Positions 11,225 through 21,865 of a DNA stretch of 64,000 bases are shown here, in pieces (the first letter of the stretch is position 1; every line of letters starts with the position of its first letter). This DNA is from Hartmannibacter diazotrophicus (GTDB lineage Bacteria; Pseudomonadota; Alphaproteobacteria; Rhizobiales; Pleomorphomonadaceae). The notes under the pieces were generated by a model, which saw only the letters and a list, made by a program, of their open reading frames with translations, was not told the origin of the DNA and ran no database searches. The position numbers were made by a program, and so were the translations under genes. The stretch lies in contig NZ_LT960614.1 of NCBI RefSeq assembly GCF_900231165.1, positions 310,001 through 374,000 of the forward strand. The letters are read 5' to 3'.

Positions 11225-12019
11225 ATGCCCTTTGCTTCGGTCAACGATCTCATTTTGCACCACCGGATCGACGGGCCGCAGGACGGACCGGTGGTCGTGC
11301 TCGCCAATTCTCTCGGTTGCGACTTGCGCATCTGGGACGAGGTCGCAGGCGTTCTTTCGGGCCGATACCGGGTCGTATGCTATGACAAGCGCGGCCACGG
11401 TCTTTCGTCGCAGAAGGCTGGGCCGTCGACGATTGCCGACCATGCCGACGATCTGATCGGCTTGGTTGACCATCTCGGGATCGGCAATTTCGCGATCGTC
11501 GGCCTTTCGGTCGGCGGCTTGATCGCGCAGGACATCGCGGGGCGCTTCGGTGGCCGCCTTCAGGCGATGGTCCTCTGCGACACGGCGGCGAAGATCGGGA
11601 CGGCCGAGGCCTGGAATGCGCGGATCGGAGCGATCGAGACCGGCGGTCTTTTGTCGATCGCCGATACCGTTGTCGCGCGCTGGTTCGGCGAGGACTTCCG
11701 GACGCGCCGGCCTGTCGACGTCGCCGGCTGGACGACCATGCTGGCCCGCATGCCGGCGGACGGCTACGTCGATGCCTGCCGGGCCATCCGCGATGCGGAC
11801 TATCGGGCATCCGCCGCAGCGATTGTGGTGCCGACGCTCTGCATCGCCGGGTCCGAGGACCTGTCCACCCCGCCGGACCTGGTGCGGGAAACGGCCTCGC
11901 TCATTCCCGGCGCGCGGTTCGAAATCATCGATGGCGCCGGGCACCTGCCTCCGCTGGAGGTGCCGGCGGAGCTTTCGGCCCGGATCGGGGCCTTTCTTGA
12001 GGAGTGCGGCCTTGGCTGA
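11225..12019 (+). CDS. pcaD: 3-oxoadipate enol-lactonase
   Basis: An alpha/beta hydrolase that opens 3-oxoadipate enol-lactone to 3-oxoadipate. In the 264-residue form the nucleophile elbow GLSVGG places Ser95, Asp212 lies in GSED, and His240 in DGAGHLPPLE, a complete catalytic triad. The substrate-pocket region (NSLGCDLRIWDEV, DKRGHGLSS) is typical of PcaD. ATG 11225 was chosen because the longer frame from 11096 adds 43 residues with no homology. It is the first gene of the divergent pca operon, and its stop overlaps the pcaC start. Confidence 0.95.
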   Translation: MPFASVNDLILHHRIDGPQDGPVVVLANSLGCDLRIWDEVAGVLSGRYRVVCYDKRGHGLSSQKAGPSTIADHADDLIGLVDHLGIGNFAIVGLSVGGLIAQDIAGRFGGRLQAMVLCDTAAKIGTAEAWNARIGAIETGGLLSIADTVVARWFGEDFRTRRPVDVAGWTTMLARMPADGYVDACRAIRDADYRASAAAIVVPTLCIAGSEDLSTPPDLVRETASLIPGARFEIIDGAGHLPPLEVPAELSARIGAFLEECGLG

Positions 12020-12413
12020 CAGACGCGAACGCTTTGAGACGGGCATGAAGACCCGCCGGGCCGTGCTGGGCGACACCTATGTCGACGCGGCGAGCGCGCG
12101 CATGACGCCGCTTGACGAGGACTTCCAGACCTTCATCACCGAAAGCGCATGGGGCGGTGTCTGGTCGCGGCCGGGGTGGACGAAGCGGGAGCGCTCGATG
12201 GTGACGATCGCGCTTCTGGCGGCGCTGGGGCACGACGAGGAAGTGGCCATGCATGTGCGCGCCACCGCCAACACCGGTGCAACGCCGGAGGATATCCGGG
12301 AGGCGCTGATGCATGTGGCGATCTACGCCGGCGTGCCGGCCGCCAACCGGGCCTTCAAGATCGTGAACAAGACGCTCAAGGACATGAAGACCGAAGAGGC
12401 CGACAAGGCTTGA
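12012..12413 (+). CDS. pcaC: 4-carboxymuconolactone decarboxylase
   Basis: PcaC decarboxylates 4-carboxymuconolactone to 3-oxoadipate enol-lactone. The 133-residue product has the carboxymuconolactone decarboxylase fold with [20 protein letters not shown] and the [20 protein letters not shown] region. The start is taken as TTG 12012: it overlaps the pcaD stop by 8 bases, has an AGGAG Shine-Dalgarno inside the end of pcaD, and gives the standard length and N-terminus ([19 protein letters not shown]). No in-frame ATG exists between the pcaD stop and conserved sequence except one internal to the family. Confidence 0.93.
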   Translation: MADRRERFETGMKTRRAVLGDTYVDAASARMTPLDEDFQTFITESAWGGVWSRPGWTKRERSMVTIALLAALGHDEEVAMHVRATANTGATPEDIREALMHVAIYAGVPAANRAFKIVNKTLKDMKTEEADKA

Positions 12414-12477
12414 GACGAGCGTGTGGGGGCGGCCGCAAAGGCGGATGCCGCAACGGGCGGGACGTCGGGAGAGGACA

Positions 12478-13203
12478 ATGACGACCTTGGGAAGCTACTA
12501 CCAGCGTGACCGTGCCTGGCACCCGCCGGGCTATACGCCCGACTACAAGACCTCCATCCTGCGTTCGCCGAAGCAGGCGCTCATCAGCCTGGAGAACACC
12601 GTCTCGGAAATGACCGGTCCGCGCTTCGGCCACGTGGGCCTCGGCCCGCTCGACAACGATCTCATTGCCAACTTCGCCTCCAGCGGCGATCCCATCGGCC
12701 AGCGGATGATCCTCTACGGGCGGGTCATGGACGAGGACGCCCGGCCGGTTCCCGGCACGCTGATCGAGATCTGGCAGGCCAATGCCGCCGGGCGCTATCG
12801 CCACAAGAAAGAGACCTATCTTGCGCCGCTCGATCCGAACTTTGGCGGTTGTGGCCGGACCGTGACCGACGAGGAGGGGCGCTTCTGGTTCCGCACGATC
12901 AAGCCCGGCGCCTATCCCTGGCCGAATGGCGTCAACGACTGGCGCCCTGCCCATATCCATTTCTCGATTTTCGGTCACGCCTTTGCCCAGCGGCTGATCT
13001 CGCAGATCTATTTCGAGGGCGATCCGATGATCTGGGACTGTCCGATCGTCAACGCGATCCAGAAGCGCGAGGCGATCGAGACGCTCATTGCCAAGCTGGA
13101 CCGCGAGGCGACGCTGCCGCACGACGCGCTGGCGTATAAGTTCGATATCGTGCTGCGCGGCCGGCGCTCGACCATGTTCGAGAACCGGATGGAGGGCAAC
13201 TGA
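12478..13203 (+). CDS. pcaH: Protocatechuate 3,4-dioxygenase beta subunit
   Basis: The catalytic beta subunit of the intradiol dioxygenase that cleaves protocatechuate to 3-carboxy-cis,cis-muconate. The four non-haem Fe(III) ligands are visible as Tyr107 (AGRYRHK), Tyr146 (PGAYPWPN), His159 and His161 (PAHIHFS), one off the classical Pseudomonas numbering. The 241-residue length is normal. GAGAGGACA just before ATG 12478 gives a good ribosome site; the frame upstream (from 12421) is non-homologous. The pcaG start follows 1 base after its stop. Confidence 0.96.
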   Translation: MTTLGSYYQRDRAWHPPGYTPDYKTSILRSPKQALISLENTVSEMTGPRFGHVGLGPLDNDLIANFASSGDPIGQRMILYGRVMDEDARPVPGTLIEIWQANAAGRYRHKKETYLAPLDPNFGGCGRTVTDEEGRFWFRTIKPGAYPWPNGVNDWRPAHIHFSIFGHAFAQRLISQIYFEGDPMIWDCPIVNAIQKREAIETLIAKLDREATLPHDALAYKFDIVLRGRRSTMFENRMEGN

Positions 13204-13204
13204 G

Positions 13205-13831
13205 ATGGTGCAGCAGTTTCATCGTCTGAAGGAAACGCCCTCGCAGACGGCCGGCCCCTACGTCCACATCGGCACAATGCCGAATTTCTGCGGCATCCCG
13301 GGCATCTATCCCGCCGATCTTGGGGCTTCGATGGTCACGGCGGAGACGAAGGGCGAGCGGATCGTCATCACCGGCCATGTCTACGACGGCGCCGGCCAAC
13401 CGGTGCGCGATGCCCTTCTGGAACTCTGGCAGGCGGACGCCAATGGCCTTTACAACGCCGATCACGAGCGCCGGGGAACGGCCGATCCGGCCTTTTCCGG
13501 CTGGGGCCGCCAGCCGGCCGACCCCAGGACCGGCGCCTATCGCTTCGAGACGATCAAGCCCGGCCGGGTTCCGTGGAAGGACGGCCAGCCGATGGCGCCC
13601 CACGCGAGCCTCTGGATCGCGGCGCGCGGCATCAACATCGCGCTCCATAGCCGCATCTATTTCTCCGACGAGACGGCCGCCAACAATGCCGACCCGGTGC
13701 TGGCAAGGGTCGGCCTCTTCCGGCGTGCAACGCTGATCGCCGAGCGCGATGGCGAGGACAACGGCATGGCGGTCTACCGCCACGACATCCGGCTGCAGGG
13801 CGACGGCGAGACGGTGTTCTTCGATATCTGA
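13205..13831 (+). CDS. pcaG: Protocatechuate 3,4-dioxygenase alpha subunit
   Basis: The alpha subunit pairs with PcaH in the (alpha-beta-Fe) protomers of protocatechuate 3,4-dioxygenase. The 208-residue protein keeps the intradiol dioxygenase beta-sandwich (GHVYDGAGQPVRDALLELWQ) and the TIKPGRVPW loop but, as normal for PcaG, lacks the full set of iron ligands: where PcaH has HIH, this subunit reads PHASLWI. The ATG sits 1 base after the pcaH stop, indicating translational coupling. Confidence 0.95.
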   Translation: MVQQFHRLKETPSQTAGPYVHIGTMPNFCGIPGIYPADLGASMVTAETKGERIVITGHVYDGAGQPVRDALLELWQADANGLYNADHERRGTADPAFSGWGRQPADPRTGAYRFETIKPGRVPWKDGQPMAPHASLWIAARGINIALHSRIYFSDETAANNADPVLARVGLFRRATLIAERDGEDNGMAVYRHDIRLQGDGETVFFDI

Positions 13832-13891
13832 GACCTTGATCGGGTGAACGGCCGGCAATGCCGGCAAATAGGATTTGGCAGAGACCAGAAC

Positions 13892-14737
13892 ATGGCAAAA
13901 TTCCTCTCCCTCCATGACGCGGTCGCGGAGAACCTTCATGACGGCTACACGGTCGCCTTCGAGGGCTTTACCCACCTCATTCCGCATGCGGCTGCCCATG
14001 AGGCGATCCGGCAGGGCGTGAAGGATCTGACGCTGATCCGCATGACGCCGGACATCGTCTACGACCAGATGATCGGCATGGGGATGGCGAAGACGGTGAT
14101 CTTCTCCTATGCCGGCAATCCGGGCGTTGGCCTCCTGCGCCGCATGCGCGATGCCATCGAGAATGCCTGGCCGCGTCCGATCGAAACCATCGAGCATAGC
14201 CACGCCGCCATGGCCAACGCCTACGAGGCGGGCGCGGCAGGCCTGCCCTGCGCGATCTTTCGCGGCTACAAGGGCGCCGGCCTGAAGGACGTCAATCCGC
14301 TGATCAGGTCGGTCACCTGCCCCTTCACCGGCGAGGAACTCGCCGCCGTCCCGGCGCACCGGCCGGACATTGCCTTCATCCACGCCCAGAAGGCGTCGAA
14401 GCGCGGCGACATCCTGATCGAGGGCATCGTCGGCGTGCAGAAGGAGGTGGCGCTGGCGGCAAAGCGCGTCGTGGTCACGGTCGAGGAGGTCGTGGACGAC
14501 TTCGCCGGCATCCATCCGAACCTCTGCGTCCTGCCGCACTGGACGGTGACCGCCGTCTCGGTCGTCAAGGGCGGTGCCCATCCCTCCTATACGCATGGCT
14601 ACTACGCACGCGACAACGCCGCCTATCTGGAATGGGACAAGGTCTCCAACGACCGCGAGCTCTTCACGGCGTGGATGAAGGCGAATGTCCTCGATGTCGG
14701 GCCGGACATCTTTGCCGAGCGCGTGAAGGATCTCTGA
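13892..14737 (+). CDS. pcaI: 3-oxoadipate CoA-transferase subunit A
   Basis: The family I CoA-transferase alpha subunit that moves CoA from succinyl-CoA to 3-oxoadipate together with PcaJ. The 281-residue length and sequence (VAFEGFTHLIPHAAAHEAIR; PLIRSVTCPFTGEELAAVPA) resemble the larger CatI/PcaI-type subunits close to glutaconate CoA-transferase alpha rather than the 230-residue SCOT type. ATG 13892 was preferred over the in-frame GTG 13844, which adds 16 non-homologous residues. pcaJ begins 1 base after its stop. The substrate is assigned from the operon context. Confidence 0.9.
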   Translation: MAKFLSLHDAVAENLHDGYTVAFEGFTHLIPHAAAHEAIRQGVKDLTLIRMTPDIVYDQMIGMGMAKTVIFSYAGNPGVGLLRRMRDAIENAWPRPIETIEHSHAAMANAYEAGAAGLPCAIFRGYKGAGLKDVNPLIRSVTCPFTGEELAAVPAHRPDIAFIHAQKASKRGDILIEGIVGVQKEVALAAKRVVVTVEEVVDDFAGIHPNLCVLPHWTVTAVSVVKGGAHPSYTHGYYARDNAAYLEWDKVSNDRELFTAWMKANVLDVGPDIFAERVKDL

Positions 14738-14738
14738 C

Positions 14739-15521
14739 ATGACGGATTTCACTGCGACCGAGATGATGACCATCGCCGCCGCGCGCGCCCTGAAGAACGA
14801 CGACGTCTGCTTCGTCGGCATCGGCGCCCCGTCCGCGGCCTGTAATGTTGCCCGCCTGACCCATGCGCCCGACATCACGCTGATCTACGAAAGCGGCACC
14901 ATCGGCACCCAGCCGGACGTGCTGCCGCTCTCCATCGGCGACGGCGAACTCTGCGCGACGGCGCTCACCACCGTCTCGGTGCCGGAGATGTTCCGCTACT
15001 GGCTGCAGGGCGGGCGCATCAAGATCGGCTTCCTCAGCGCGGCGCAGCTCGACCGCTTCGGCAACATCAACACCACGGTCATCGGGCCCTATGACAAGCC
15101 GAAGGTGCGGCTTCCGGGCGGCGGCGGTGCACCGGAGATCGCCACCTCCTGCGGCGAGATCTTCATCACCCTGAAGCAGGCGCCCCGTTCGATGGTCGAG
15201 ACGATCGACTTCTTCACCTCCTTCGGTCATGGCCGCGGCGGCCGCCACCGCGAGGAACTCGGCCTGACGACCAAGGGGCCGACCCTACTCGTCACCGATC
15301 TGGCGGTCTGGAAGCCCGATCCCGAGACAAAGGAATTCACCGTCGTTTCGATCCATCCAGGTGCCACGCGGCAGATGGTGGAGGAGACCTGCGGCTGGAA
15401 GGTTCGCTACGCCGATGCGGTGGAGGAAACCCCTCCACCAAGCGATCTGGAGCTTGAGACGCTGCGCGACCTCCAGGCCCGCACAAAAGCGGCCCACGGC
15501 GGCGCGAAGAAGGGGCAATAG
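14739..15521 (+). CDS. pcaJ: 3-oxoadipate CoA-transferase subunit B
   Basis: The beta subunit of the 3-oxoadipate CoA-transferase, which carries the catalytic glutamate of family I CoA-transferases, probably the Glu of LIYESGTIG (about residue 51). RLPGGGGAPEIATSCGE is the glycine-rich CoA/substrate loop. The 260-residue length matches CatJ/PcaJ of the larger class. It lies 1 base after pcaI and 1 base before pcaF. Confidence 0.91.
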   Translation: MTDFTATEMMTIAAARALKNDDVCFVGIGAPSAACNVARLTHAPDITLIYESGTIGTQPDVLPLSIGDGELCATALTTVSVPEMFRYWLQGGRIKIGFLSAAQLDRFGNINTTVIGPYDKPKVRLPGGGGAPEIATSCGEIFITLKQAPRSMVETIDFFTSFGHGRGGRHREELGLTTKGPTLLVTDLAVWKPDPETKEFTVVSIHPGATRQMVEETCGWKVRYADAVEETPPPSDLELETLRDLQARTKAAHGGAKKGQ

Positions 15522-15522
15522 G

Positions 15523-16728
<1,206 letters not shown>

Positions 16729-16766
16729 TAGGGTGATGTTTAATCATTCGCCTGTATGACCGCCCG

Positions 16767-17831
16767 ATGAACTCTGCGTCCTCTCTTCCGCTGCTGCAAT
16801 CCCTGACCGGCGATGCCGAGATCGCGGCGCTTTTCGCCGACGAGGCCGACCTCGTTGCCATGCTCCGCTTCGAGGCGGCACTGGCCGACGTGGAAGCAAA
16901 GGCCGGGTTGATCGAAATGGCTGCGGCTCGGCGGATCGGTGAGGTCTGCGGCGCTTTCGAGCCGGATTGGGACGACCTGCGCGCGGGCGTCGTCCGCGAT
17001 GGGGTCGTCGTTCCGGCGCTGGTCAAGCAGTTGCGCAAGGCGGTCGGCGAACCGCATTCGTCCGCCGTGCATCTTGGCGCGACCAGCCAGGATGTCATCG
17101 ACACCAGCCTTGTGCTGCGCCTGAAAGAGCTTGTTGCTCTCCTGGAAGCCCGCCTCGATAACCTCCGCGCAGCCTTGGATGCACTCGACGCCCGCAGCGG
17201 ACAAACGGCGCAGATGGCCCATACCCGCATGCAGAAGGCGCTGCCTTTTTCGGCCGCTGACCGGATTCGGAGCTGGACGGCGCCGCTGATCCGCCACCGC
17301 CGGCGGCTCGACGAGATGAAGCTGCGCCTTCTCTGCCTTCAGCTCGGCGGGCCGGTCGGCAATCGCTCCTCGTTCAAGGGCAAGGGCGACGAAATCGCCT
17401 CCGGACTTGCCGGCATGCTCGGACTGGAGCCTTCGCCGCCGTGGCAGACGGAACGCGACGGCCTCGGCGAGTTCGCTGCCCTTCTGGCGCTGATGTCCGG
17501 CTCGCTCGGCAAGTTCGGCCAGGATGTGGCGCTCGGCGCGCAGAACGAGGTCGGCGAGATCGCCGTTGCAGGCGGCGGCGGGTCGTCCGCGATGCCGCAC
17601 AAGACGAACCCTGTCTCAGCCGAACTGCTCGTCACGCTCGCGCGCTTCAACGCCGGCCTGTCGGGCACGCTGATGCAGGCGCTCGTGCACGAGAACGAGC
17701 GTTCCGGCGCGGCCTGGACACTGGAATGGATGGTCCTGCCGCAAATGGCCGAGGCGACGGGCGCCGGCTTGCGCATCGCCCTCGATCTTGTCGGGCGGCT
17801 GAGTTTCCGCTCGCCGCACGAGGATTTTTGA
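16767..17831 (+). CDS. pcaB: 3-carboxy-cis,cis-muconate cycloisomerase
   Basis: A member of the fumarase/aspartase superfamily that lactonises 3-carboxymuconate to 4-carboxymuconolactone. The 354-residue, all-helical protein contains the superfamily signature GSSAMPHKTNPV and the upstream HLGATSQDVIDT and QMAHTRMQKALP segments that form the active site with other subunits. The length is that of the shorter alphaproteobacterial PcaB. It ends the pca operon, 38 bases after pcaF; the nifE promoter begins about 110 bases beyond its stop. Confidence 0.94.
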   Translation: MNSASSLPLLQSLTGDAEIAALFADEADLVAMLRFEAALADVEAKAGLIEMAAARRIGEVCGAFEPDWDDLRAGVVRDGVVVPALVKQLRKAVGEPHSSAVHLGATSQDVIDTSLVLRLKELVALLEARLDNLRAALDALDARSGQTAQMAHTRMQKALPFSAADRIRSWTAPLIRHRRRLDEMKLRLLCLQLGGPVGNRSSFKGKGDEIASGLAGMLGLEPSPPWQTERDGLGEFAALLALMSGSLGKFGQDVALGAQNEVGEIAVAGGGGSSAMPHKTNPVSAELLVTLARFNAGLSGTLMQALVHENERSGAAWTLEWMVLPQMAEATGAGLRIALDLVGRLSFRSPHEDF

Positions 17832-17943
17832 GCCGGTATCGCCCGCGTCGCATTTGCGACAATCGCTGTCGCGACTGTCCGACATGGTCCGGTCAGGCTT
17901 GATGCCGTTTCTGTAATGAATTGAATTGGCTTGGAAAATCCTA

Positions 17944-17959
17944 TGGCATAGCGCTTGCT
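17944..17959 (+). promoter_or_regulatory. Sigma-54 (-24/-12) promoter of nifE
   Basis: TGGCATA-GCGC-TTGCT matches the RpoN consensus TGGCAYR-N4-TTGCW, with GG and GC separated by exactly 10 bases, 45 bases before the nifE ATG. No perfect NifA enhancer (TGT-N10-ACA) is seen in the 173-base gap; the closest is TGTCGCGACTGTCCGACA, with a spacer of 12. Confidence 0.88.
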
Positions 17960-18004
17960 CAATACCTCCCGAACCCGCGCCGCGTCCGTTCCGGGAGGTG
18001 ATCC

Positions 18005-19492
18005 ATGTCGCTGCAAGCCAAGATCCAGGATGTCTTCAACGAGCCGGCCTGCGACAAGAACCAGGGCAAGGATGCCAAGGCGCGCAAGAAGGGCTGCTCC
18101 AAGCCGTTGACGCCAGGGGCTGCTGCCGGCGGCTGCGCCTTCGACGGCGCCAAGATCGTCCTCCAGCCGATCACGGACGTCGCCCATCTCATCCATGCCC
18201 CGCTCGCCTGCGAGGGCAACAGCTGGGACAATCGGGGGGCCGGCTCCTCGGGCTCCGATCTCTGGCGCATTAGCTTCACCACCGACCTCACCGAACTCGA
18301 CGTGGTGATGGGGCAGGGCGAGAAGAAGCTCTTCAAGGCGGTGCGCGAGATCGCCGAGCGCCATGCGCCGCCAGCCATCTTCGTCTACTCCACCTGCGTC
18401 ACGGCCCTGATCGGCGACGACATCGGGGCGGTCTGCCGCCGCGCCACGGAGCGCTTCGGCCTGCCGGTCGTGCCCGTGAATGCGCCGGGCTTCGTCGGCT
18501 CCAAGAACCTCGGCAACAAGCTCGCCGGCGAGGCGCTGCTCGACCATGTCATCGGCACCCACGAGCCGGACGATGTCGGCCCAATGGACATCAACATCCT
18601 CGGCGAATTCAACCTTTCCGGCGAGTTCTGGATGGTGAAGCCGCTTCTGGAAAAACTCGGCATGCGCGTGCGCGCCTGCGTGCCGGGCGATGCCCGCTAC
18701 CTCGACGTCGCGGCGGCTCATACGGCCAAGGCCACGATGATGGTCTGCTCGACGGCCCTCATCAATCTTGCCCGCAAGATGGAAGAACGCTGGGGCATTC
18801 CCTTCTTCGAGGGCTCTTTCTATGGCGTCTCCGACACCTCCGATGCGTTGCGCCAGCTTGCGAAACTGCTGGTGCAGCAGGGCGCCGATCCGGCGCTGCT
18901 CGACCGCACCGAGGCGCTGATCGCCGAGGAAGAGGCAATCGTCTGGCAGAAGCTCGCCGCCTTCCGTCCGCGTCTGGAAGGCAAGCGCGTGCTGCTCAAC
19001 ACCGGCGGGGTAAAATCCTGGTCGGTCGTCTCGGCGTTGCAGGAAGTCGGCCTCGAGATCGTCGGCACCTCTACCAAGAAGTCGACGGTGGAGGACAAGG
19101 AGCGCATCAAGCAACTCCTGAAGGACGAAAAGCACGCCTTCGACGCCATGGCCCCGCGCGACCTCTACGCGATGCTCGCCGAGAACCGAGCCGACATCAT
19201 GCTCTCCGGCGGGCGGACCCAGTTCATCGCGCTGAAGGCCAAGATGCCCTGGCTCGATATCAACCAGGAGCGCCACCACCCCTATGCCGGCTACGACGGC
19301 ATGGTGGAACTCGTCCGCCAGATCGACATCGCGATCCACAATCCCATCTGGTCGGAGGTTCGTCGTGCTGCGCCATGGGACGATAACGAATGCATGCGGG
19401 ATACAAATATCGATGCGATAGACGTCGATTTCGTCGCTCATACCCGCAAGAAATTCGTCGAGACCACCGCCGACGATCTGGCCGAGTGCTGA
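18005..19492 (+). CDS. nifE: Nitrogenase FeMo-cofactor scaffold subunit NifE
   Basis: NifE forms the NifEN scaffold on which the NifB-cofactor is converted to FeMo-cofactor before transfer to NifDK. The 495-residue protein is a NifD paralogue. Cluster-ligand cysteines are visible at C44 (GGCAFDGA), C69 (PLACEGNSWD) and C131 (YSTCVTALIGDD). ILGEFNLSGEFWMV and the IMLSGGRTQFIA region are typical NifE segments. A sigma-54 promoter sits immediately upstream. Unusually for rhizobia, no nifHDK precede it; the pca operon does. nifN follows after 13 bases. Confidence 0.97.
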   Translation: MSLQAKIQDVFNEPACDKNQGKDAKARKKGCSKPLTPGAAAGGCAFDGAKIVLQPITDVAHLIHAPLACEGNSWDNRGAGSSGSDLWRISFTTDLTELDVVMGQGEKKLFKAVREIAERHAPPAIFVYSTCVTALIGDDIGAVCRRATERFGLPVVPVNAPGFVGSKNLGNKLAGEALLDHVIGTHEPDDVGPMDINILGEFNLSGEFWMVKPLLEKLGMRVRACVPGDARYLDVAAAHTAKATMMVCSTALINLARKMEERWGIPFFEGSFYGVSDTSDALRQLAKLLVQQGADPALLDRTEALIAEEEAIVWQKLAAFRPRLEGKRVLLNTGGVKSWSVVSALQEVGLEIVGTSTKKSTVEDKERIKQLLKDEKHAFDAMAPRDLYAMLAENRADIMLSGGRTQFIALKAKMPWLDINQERHHPYAGYDGMVELVRQIDIAIHNPIWSEVRRAAPWDDNECMRDTNIDAIDVDFVAHTRKKFVETTADDLAEC

Positions 19493-19505
19493 GGGAGAAG
19501 TAATC

Positions 19506-20894
19506 ATGGCGATCGTTCTTCCCCAGACCAAGTTCGCGGCGGTCAATCCGCTGAAATCCTCGCAGCCGCTGGGTGCCGCCTTCGCCTATCTCGGTGTCGA
19601 CGGCGCGGTGCCGCTGTTTCATGGCAGCCAGGGCTGCACCTCCTTCGCGCTCGTGCTCTTCGTGCGTCATTTCAAGGAAACCATCCCGCTGCAGACGACG
19701 GCCATGGACGAGGTCGCCACCGTGCTCGGCGGAGCGGATCACCTGGAAGAGGCGATCCTGAATCTCAAGAACCGCGCCAAGCCGAAGTTCATCGGCATTG
19801 CGACGACGGCCCTCGTCGAAACGCGCGGCGAGGATTTCGTCAGCGATCTCAAGACGATCAAGGCGCGCCGGACCGACGAGCTTGCCGGCACCGAGGTGGT
19901 GCTCGCCCAGACGCCCGACTTCGAGGGCGCCATCGAGGAGGGCTGGACCAAGGCCGTGACGGCGATGATCGAGGGGATCGCGGATCGCGCTCCCGCCCGG
20001 TCCGTCGAAACGCGGCGCGTCAACATCCTGCCCGGCTGGCATCTGACGGTCGCCGATATCGAGGCGATCCGCGAGACGGTGGAGGCCTTCGGCCTTGAGC
20101 CGGTGATCCTGCCCGACATTTCCGGCGCGCTGGATGGAACCGTGCCGGATCGCTGGATCCCCACCACCTATGGCGGAACGTCCATCGAGGATATCCGCAA
20201 TCTCGGCGATGCGCTCCACACGATCGCCATTGGCGAGCATATGCGCGCCCCGGCAGCGCGGCTTCAGGACCTGACGGGCGTTGAGTACTCGCTCTTCCGC
20301 CAACTGACGGGGCTGAAAGCCGTCGACCGTTTCGTCATGATGCTCTCCGAGCTGTCCGGCCGGCCGGTGCCGGCGAAGATCCGCCGCCGCCGCGCGCAGG
20401 CGCAGGATTCCCTGCTTGATGGGCATTTCCACTTCGGCGGCAAGAAGGTCGCGATCGCGGCCGAGCCGGACCTTCTCTACCAGATGTCGACCTTCTTCCT
20501 CGGCATGGGCGCCGAAATTCAGGCCGCCGTCACCACGACGGGGCACTCCAAGATCCTGGAGCATGTGCCCTGCGAGACGGTGCAGGTCGGCGATCTCGGT
20601 GACTTCGAGGAACTCGCCCGGGGCGCCGATCTGCTCGTGACCCACAGCCACGGGCGGCAGGCATCGGACCGGCTCGGCATTCCGCTGATGCGGGTCGGCT
20701 TCCCCGTCTTCGACAGGCTCGGCAGCCAGCATCGCCTCACAGTTCTCTACGAGGGCACCCGCAACCTCATCTTCGAGGCGGCGAACATCTTCCAGTCCGT
20801 GCAGCATCAGGCAACGCCGGACGAGCTCAATCCATTCCTCATGAGGGAGAAAGACCATGACCGCGGTCAGGCGTCTGCAACTGGTCACCACTGA
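19506..20894 (+). CDS. nifN: Nitrogenase FeMo-cofactor scaffold subunit NifN
   Basis: NifN is the NifK-like partner of NifE in the FeMo-cofactor assembly scaffold. The 462-residue sequence starts with the family pattern NPLKSSQPLGAAFAYLGVDG and carries the conserved GSQGCTSFALVLFVRHFKE segment with its cluster cysteine (about residue 44). VNILPGWHLTVADI and RLGIPLMRVGFPVFDRLG are further NifN hallmarks. The last 38 bases overlap the start of nifX in another frame, which suggests translational coupling. Confidence 0.97.
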   Translation: MAIVLPQTKFAAVNPLKSSQPLGAAFAYLGVDGAVPLFHGSQGCTSFALVLFVRHFKETIPLQTTAMDEVATVLGGADHLEEAILNLKNRAKPKFIGIATTALVETRGEDFVSDLKTIKARRTDELAGTEVVLAQTPDFEGAIEEGWTKAVTAMIEGIADRAPARSVETRRVNILPGWHLTVADIEAIRETVEAFGLEPVILPDISGALDGTVPDRWIPTTYGGTSIEDIRNLGDALHTIAIGEHMRAPAARLQDLTGVEYSLFRQLTGLKAVDRFVMMLSELSGRPVPAKIRRRRAQAQDSLLDGHFHFGGKKVAIAAEPDLLYQMSTFFLGMGAEIQAAVTTTGHSKILEHVPCETVQVGDLGDFEELARGADLLVTHSHGRQASDRLGIPLMRVGFPVFDRLGSQHRLTVLYEGTRNLIFEAANIFQSVQHQATPDELNPFLMREKDHDRGQASATGHH

Positions 20895-21348
20895 CGAGAT
20901 GGACAAGCCCGAGCGTCCCGCCGGAGCCGTCCGCGTTGCCATCGCGACGCGCGACATGAAGGGCCTCAACGCCCATTTCGGCTCCGCCTCCCGCTTTGCC
21001 GTCTACGACGTGACGAAGGAGGGCTGGACCTTTGTCGAGGCTCTGGCCTTCGACGACATCTCCGATGAGTCCGGCGCCCACAAGACCGATGGCGACGACC
21101 GCATCGCGCCGAAGGTTGAGGCGCTGAAGGGCTGCCATCTGCTCTTCTGCCTCGCGATTGGCGGGCCGTCGGCGGCCAAGGTCGTCTCGGCGAAGATCCA
21201 CCCCATCAAGGTGCCACAGCCCTCGACCATCGAGGAGGCGCTGGAGCGCACGCGCACCATGCTGAACGGCGCCCCGCCGCCCTGGCTGCGCAAGGTGCTG
21301 GCCGAGGCCGGCGTGCTCTCGGCCAAGCCCGATTTCGAGGACGATTGA
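20857..21348 (+). CDS. nifX: Nitrogenase cofactor carrier protein NifX
   Basis: NifX binds NifB-cofactor and the VK-cluster and passes them to or from NifEN. The 163-residue protein has the NifX/NafY dinitrogenase-iron-molybdenum-cofactor-binding fold ([20 protein letters not shown] through [20 protein letters not shown]). The [13 protein letters not shown] stretch is the common cofactor-binding motif. The start inside the end of nifN is supported by AGGGAGAAAG before ATG 20857 and by the normal N-terminal length. Confidence 0.95.
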   Translation: MTAVRRLQLVTTDEMDKPERPAGAVRVAIATRDMKGLNAHFGSASRFAVYDVTKEGWTFVEALAFDDISDESGAHKTDGDDRIAPKVEALKGCHLLFCLAIGGPSAAKVVSAKIHPIKVPQPSTIEEALERTRTMLNGAPPPWLRKVLAEAGVLSAKPDFEDD

Positions 21349-21373
21349 ACCCGACGAACCCGGAGACATCACA

Positions 21374-21838
21374 ATGACCACCGAAACCCTGGACAAGCCC
21401 GTCGGGCTCGACAGCCCCTTCGTCAAGACGCTTGTGCGGCTGATGCGCGCCGAGGACAGCTACGGCTCCTGGGAAAGCCGGTCGGACGAGAACCTGCTCA
21501 AGGACTTCATCGTGACGAAGGAGCAGCGCCGCGAGATCCCGATCATCGGCGATCCGGACCCGGACATCATGTGGCGGGTCGAGAAGTTTTACGCCGCCGT
21601 CGGCCTGGATATCGAGCGAGTGACCGGCAAGATGGCCTCGCCGATGATGAAGATGAGCCACGAGGGCTTCGGCCGCATGCTGCTCACCACCGGCCGCCTC
21701 GTTGTCCTTGCCAAGACGCTGCGCGATATCCACCGCTTCGGCTTTGAAAATCTCGAAAAGCTTGGCGAGGCCGGCGAGAAGCTCGTCGCCGAGGCTGTCA
21801 AGTGGATCGAGACCTACCCCGAAGTCGCCGACGCCTGA
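21374..21838 (+). CDS. NifX-associated nitrogen fixation protein (DUF269 family)
   Basis: A 154-residue DUF269 protein, encoded directly after nifX in most diazotrophic proteobacteria. The sequence is helix-rich with the characteristic [20 protein letters not shown] and [20 protein letters not shown] segments. Its biochemical role is not established; the constant link to nifENX suggests help in FeMo-cofactor assembly or transfer. It lies 25 bases after nifX and 27 before the next small gene, within the nifE operon. No membrane segment or metal-binding cysteine cluster is visible. Confidence 0.92.
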   Translation: MTTETLDKPVGLDSPFVKTLVRLMRAEDSYGSWESRSDENLLKDFIVTKEQRREIPIIGDPDPDIMWRVEKFYAAVGLDIERVTGKMASPMMKMSHEGFGRMLLTTGRLVVLAKTLRDIHRFGFENLEKLGEAGEKLVAEAVKWIETYPEVADA

Positions 21839-21865
21839 GCGGACCATTCCCGAGGAGATTGTCCC

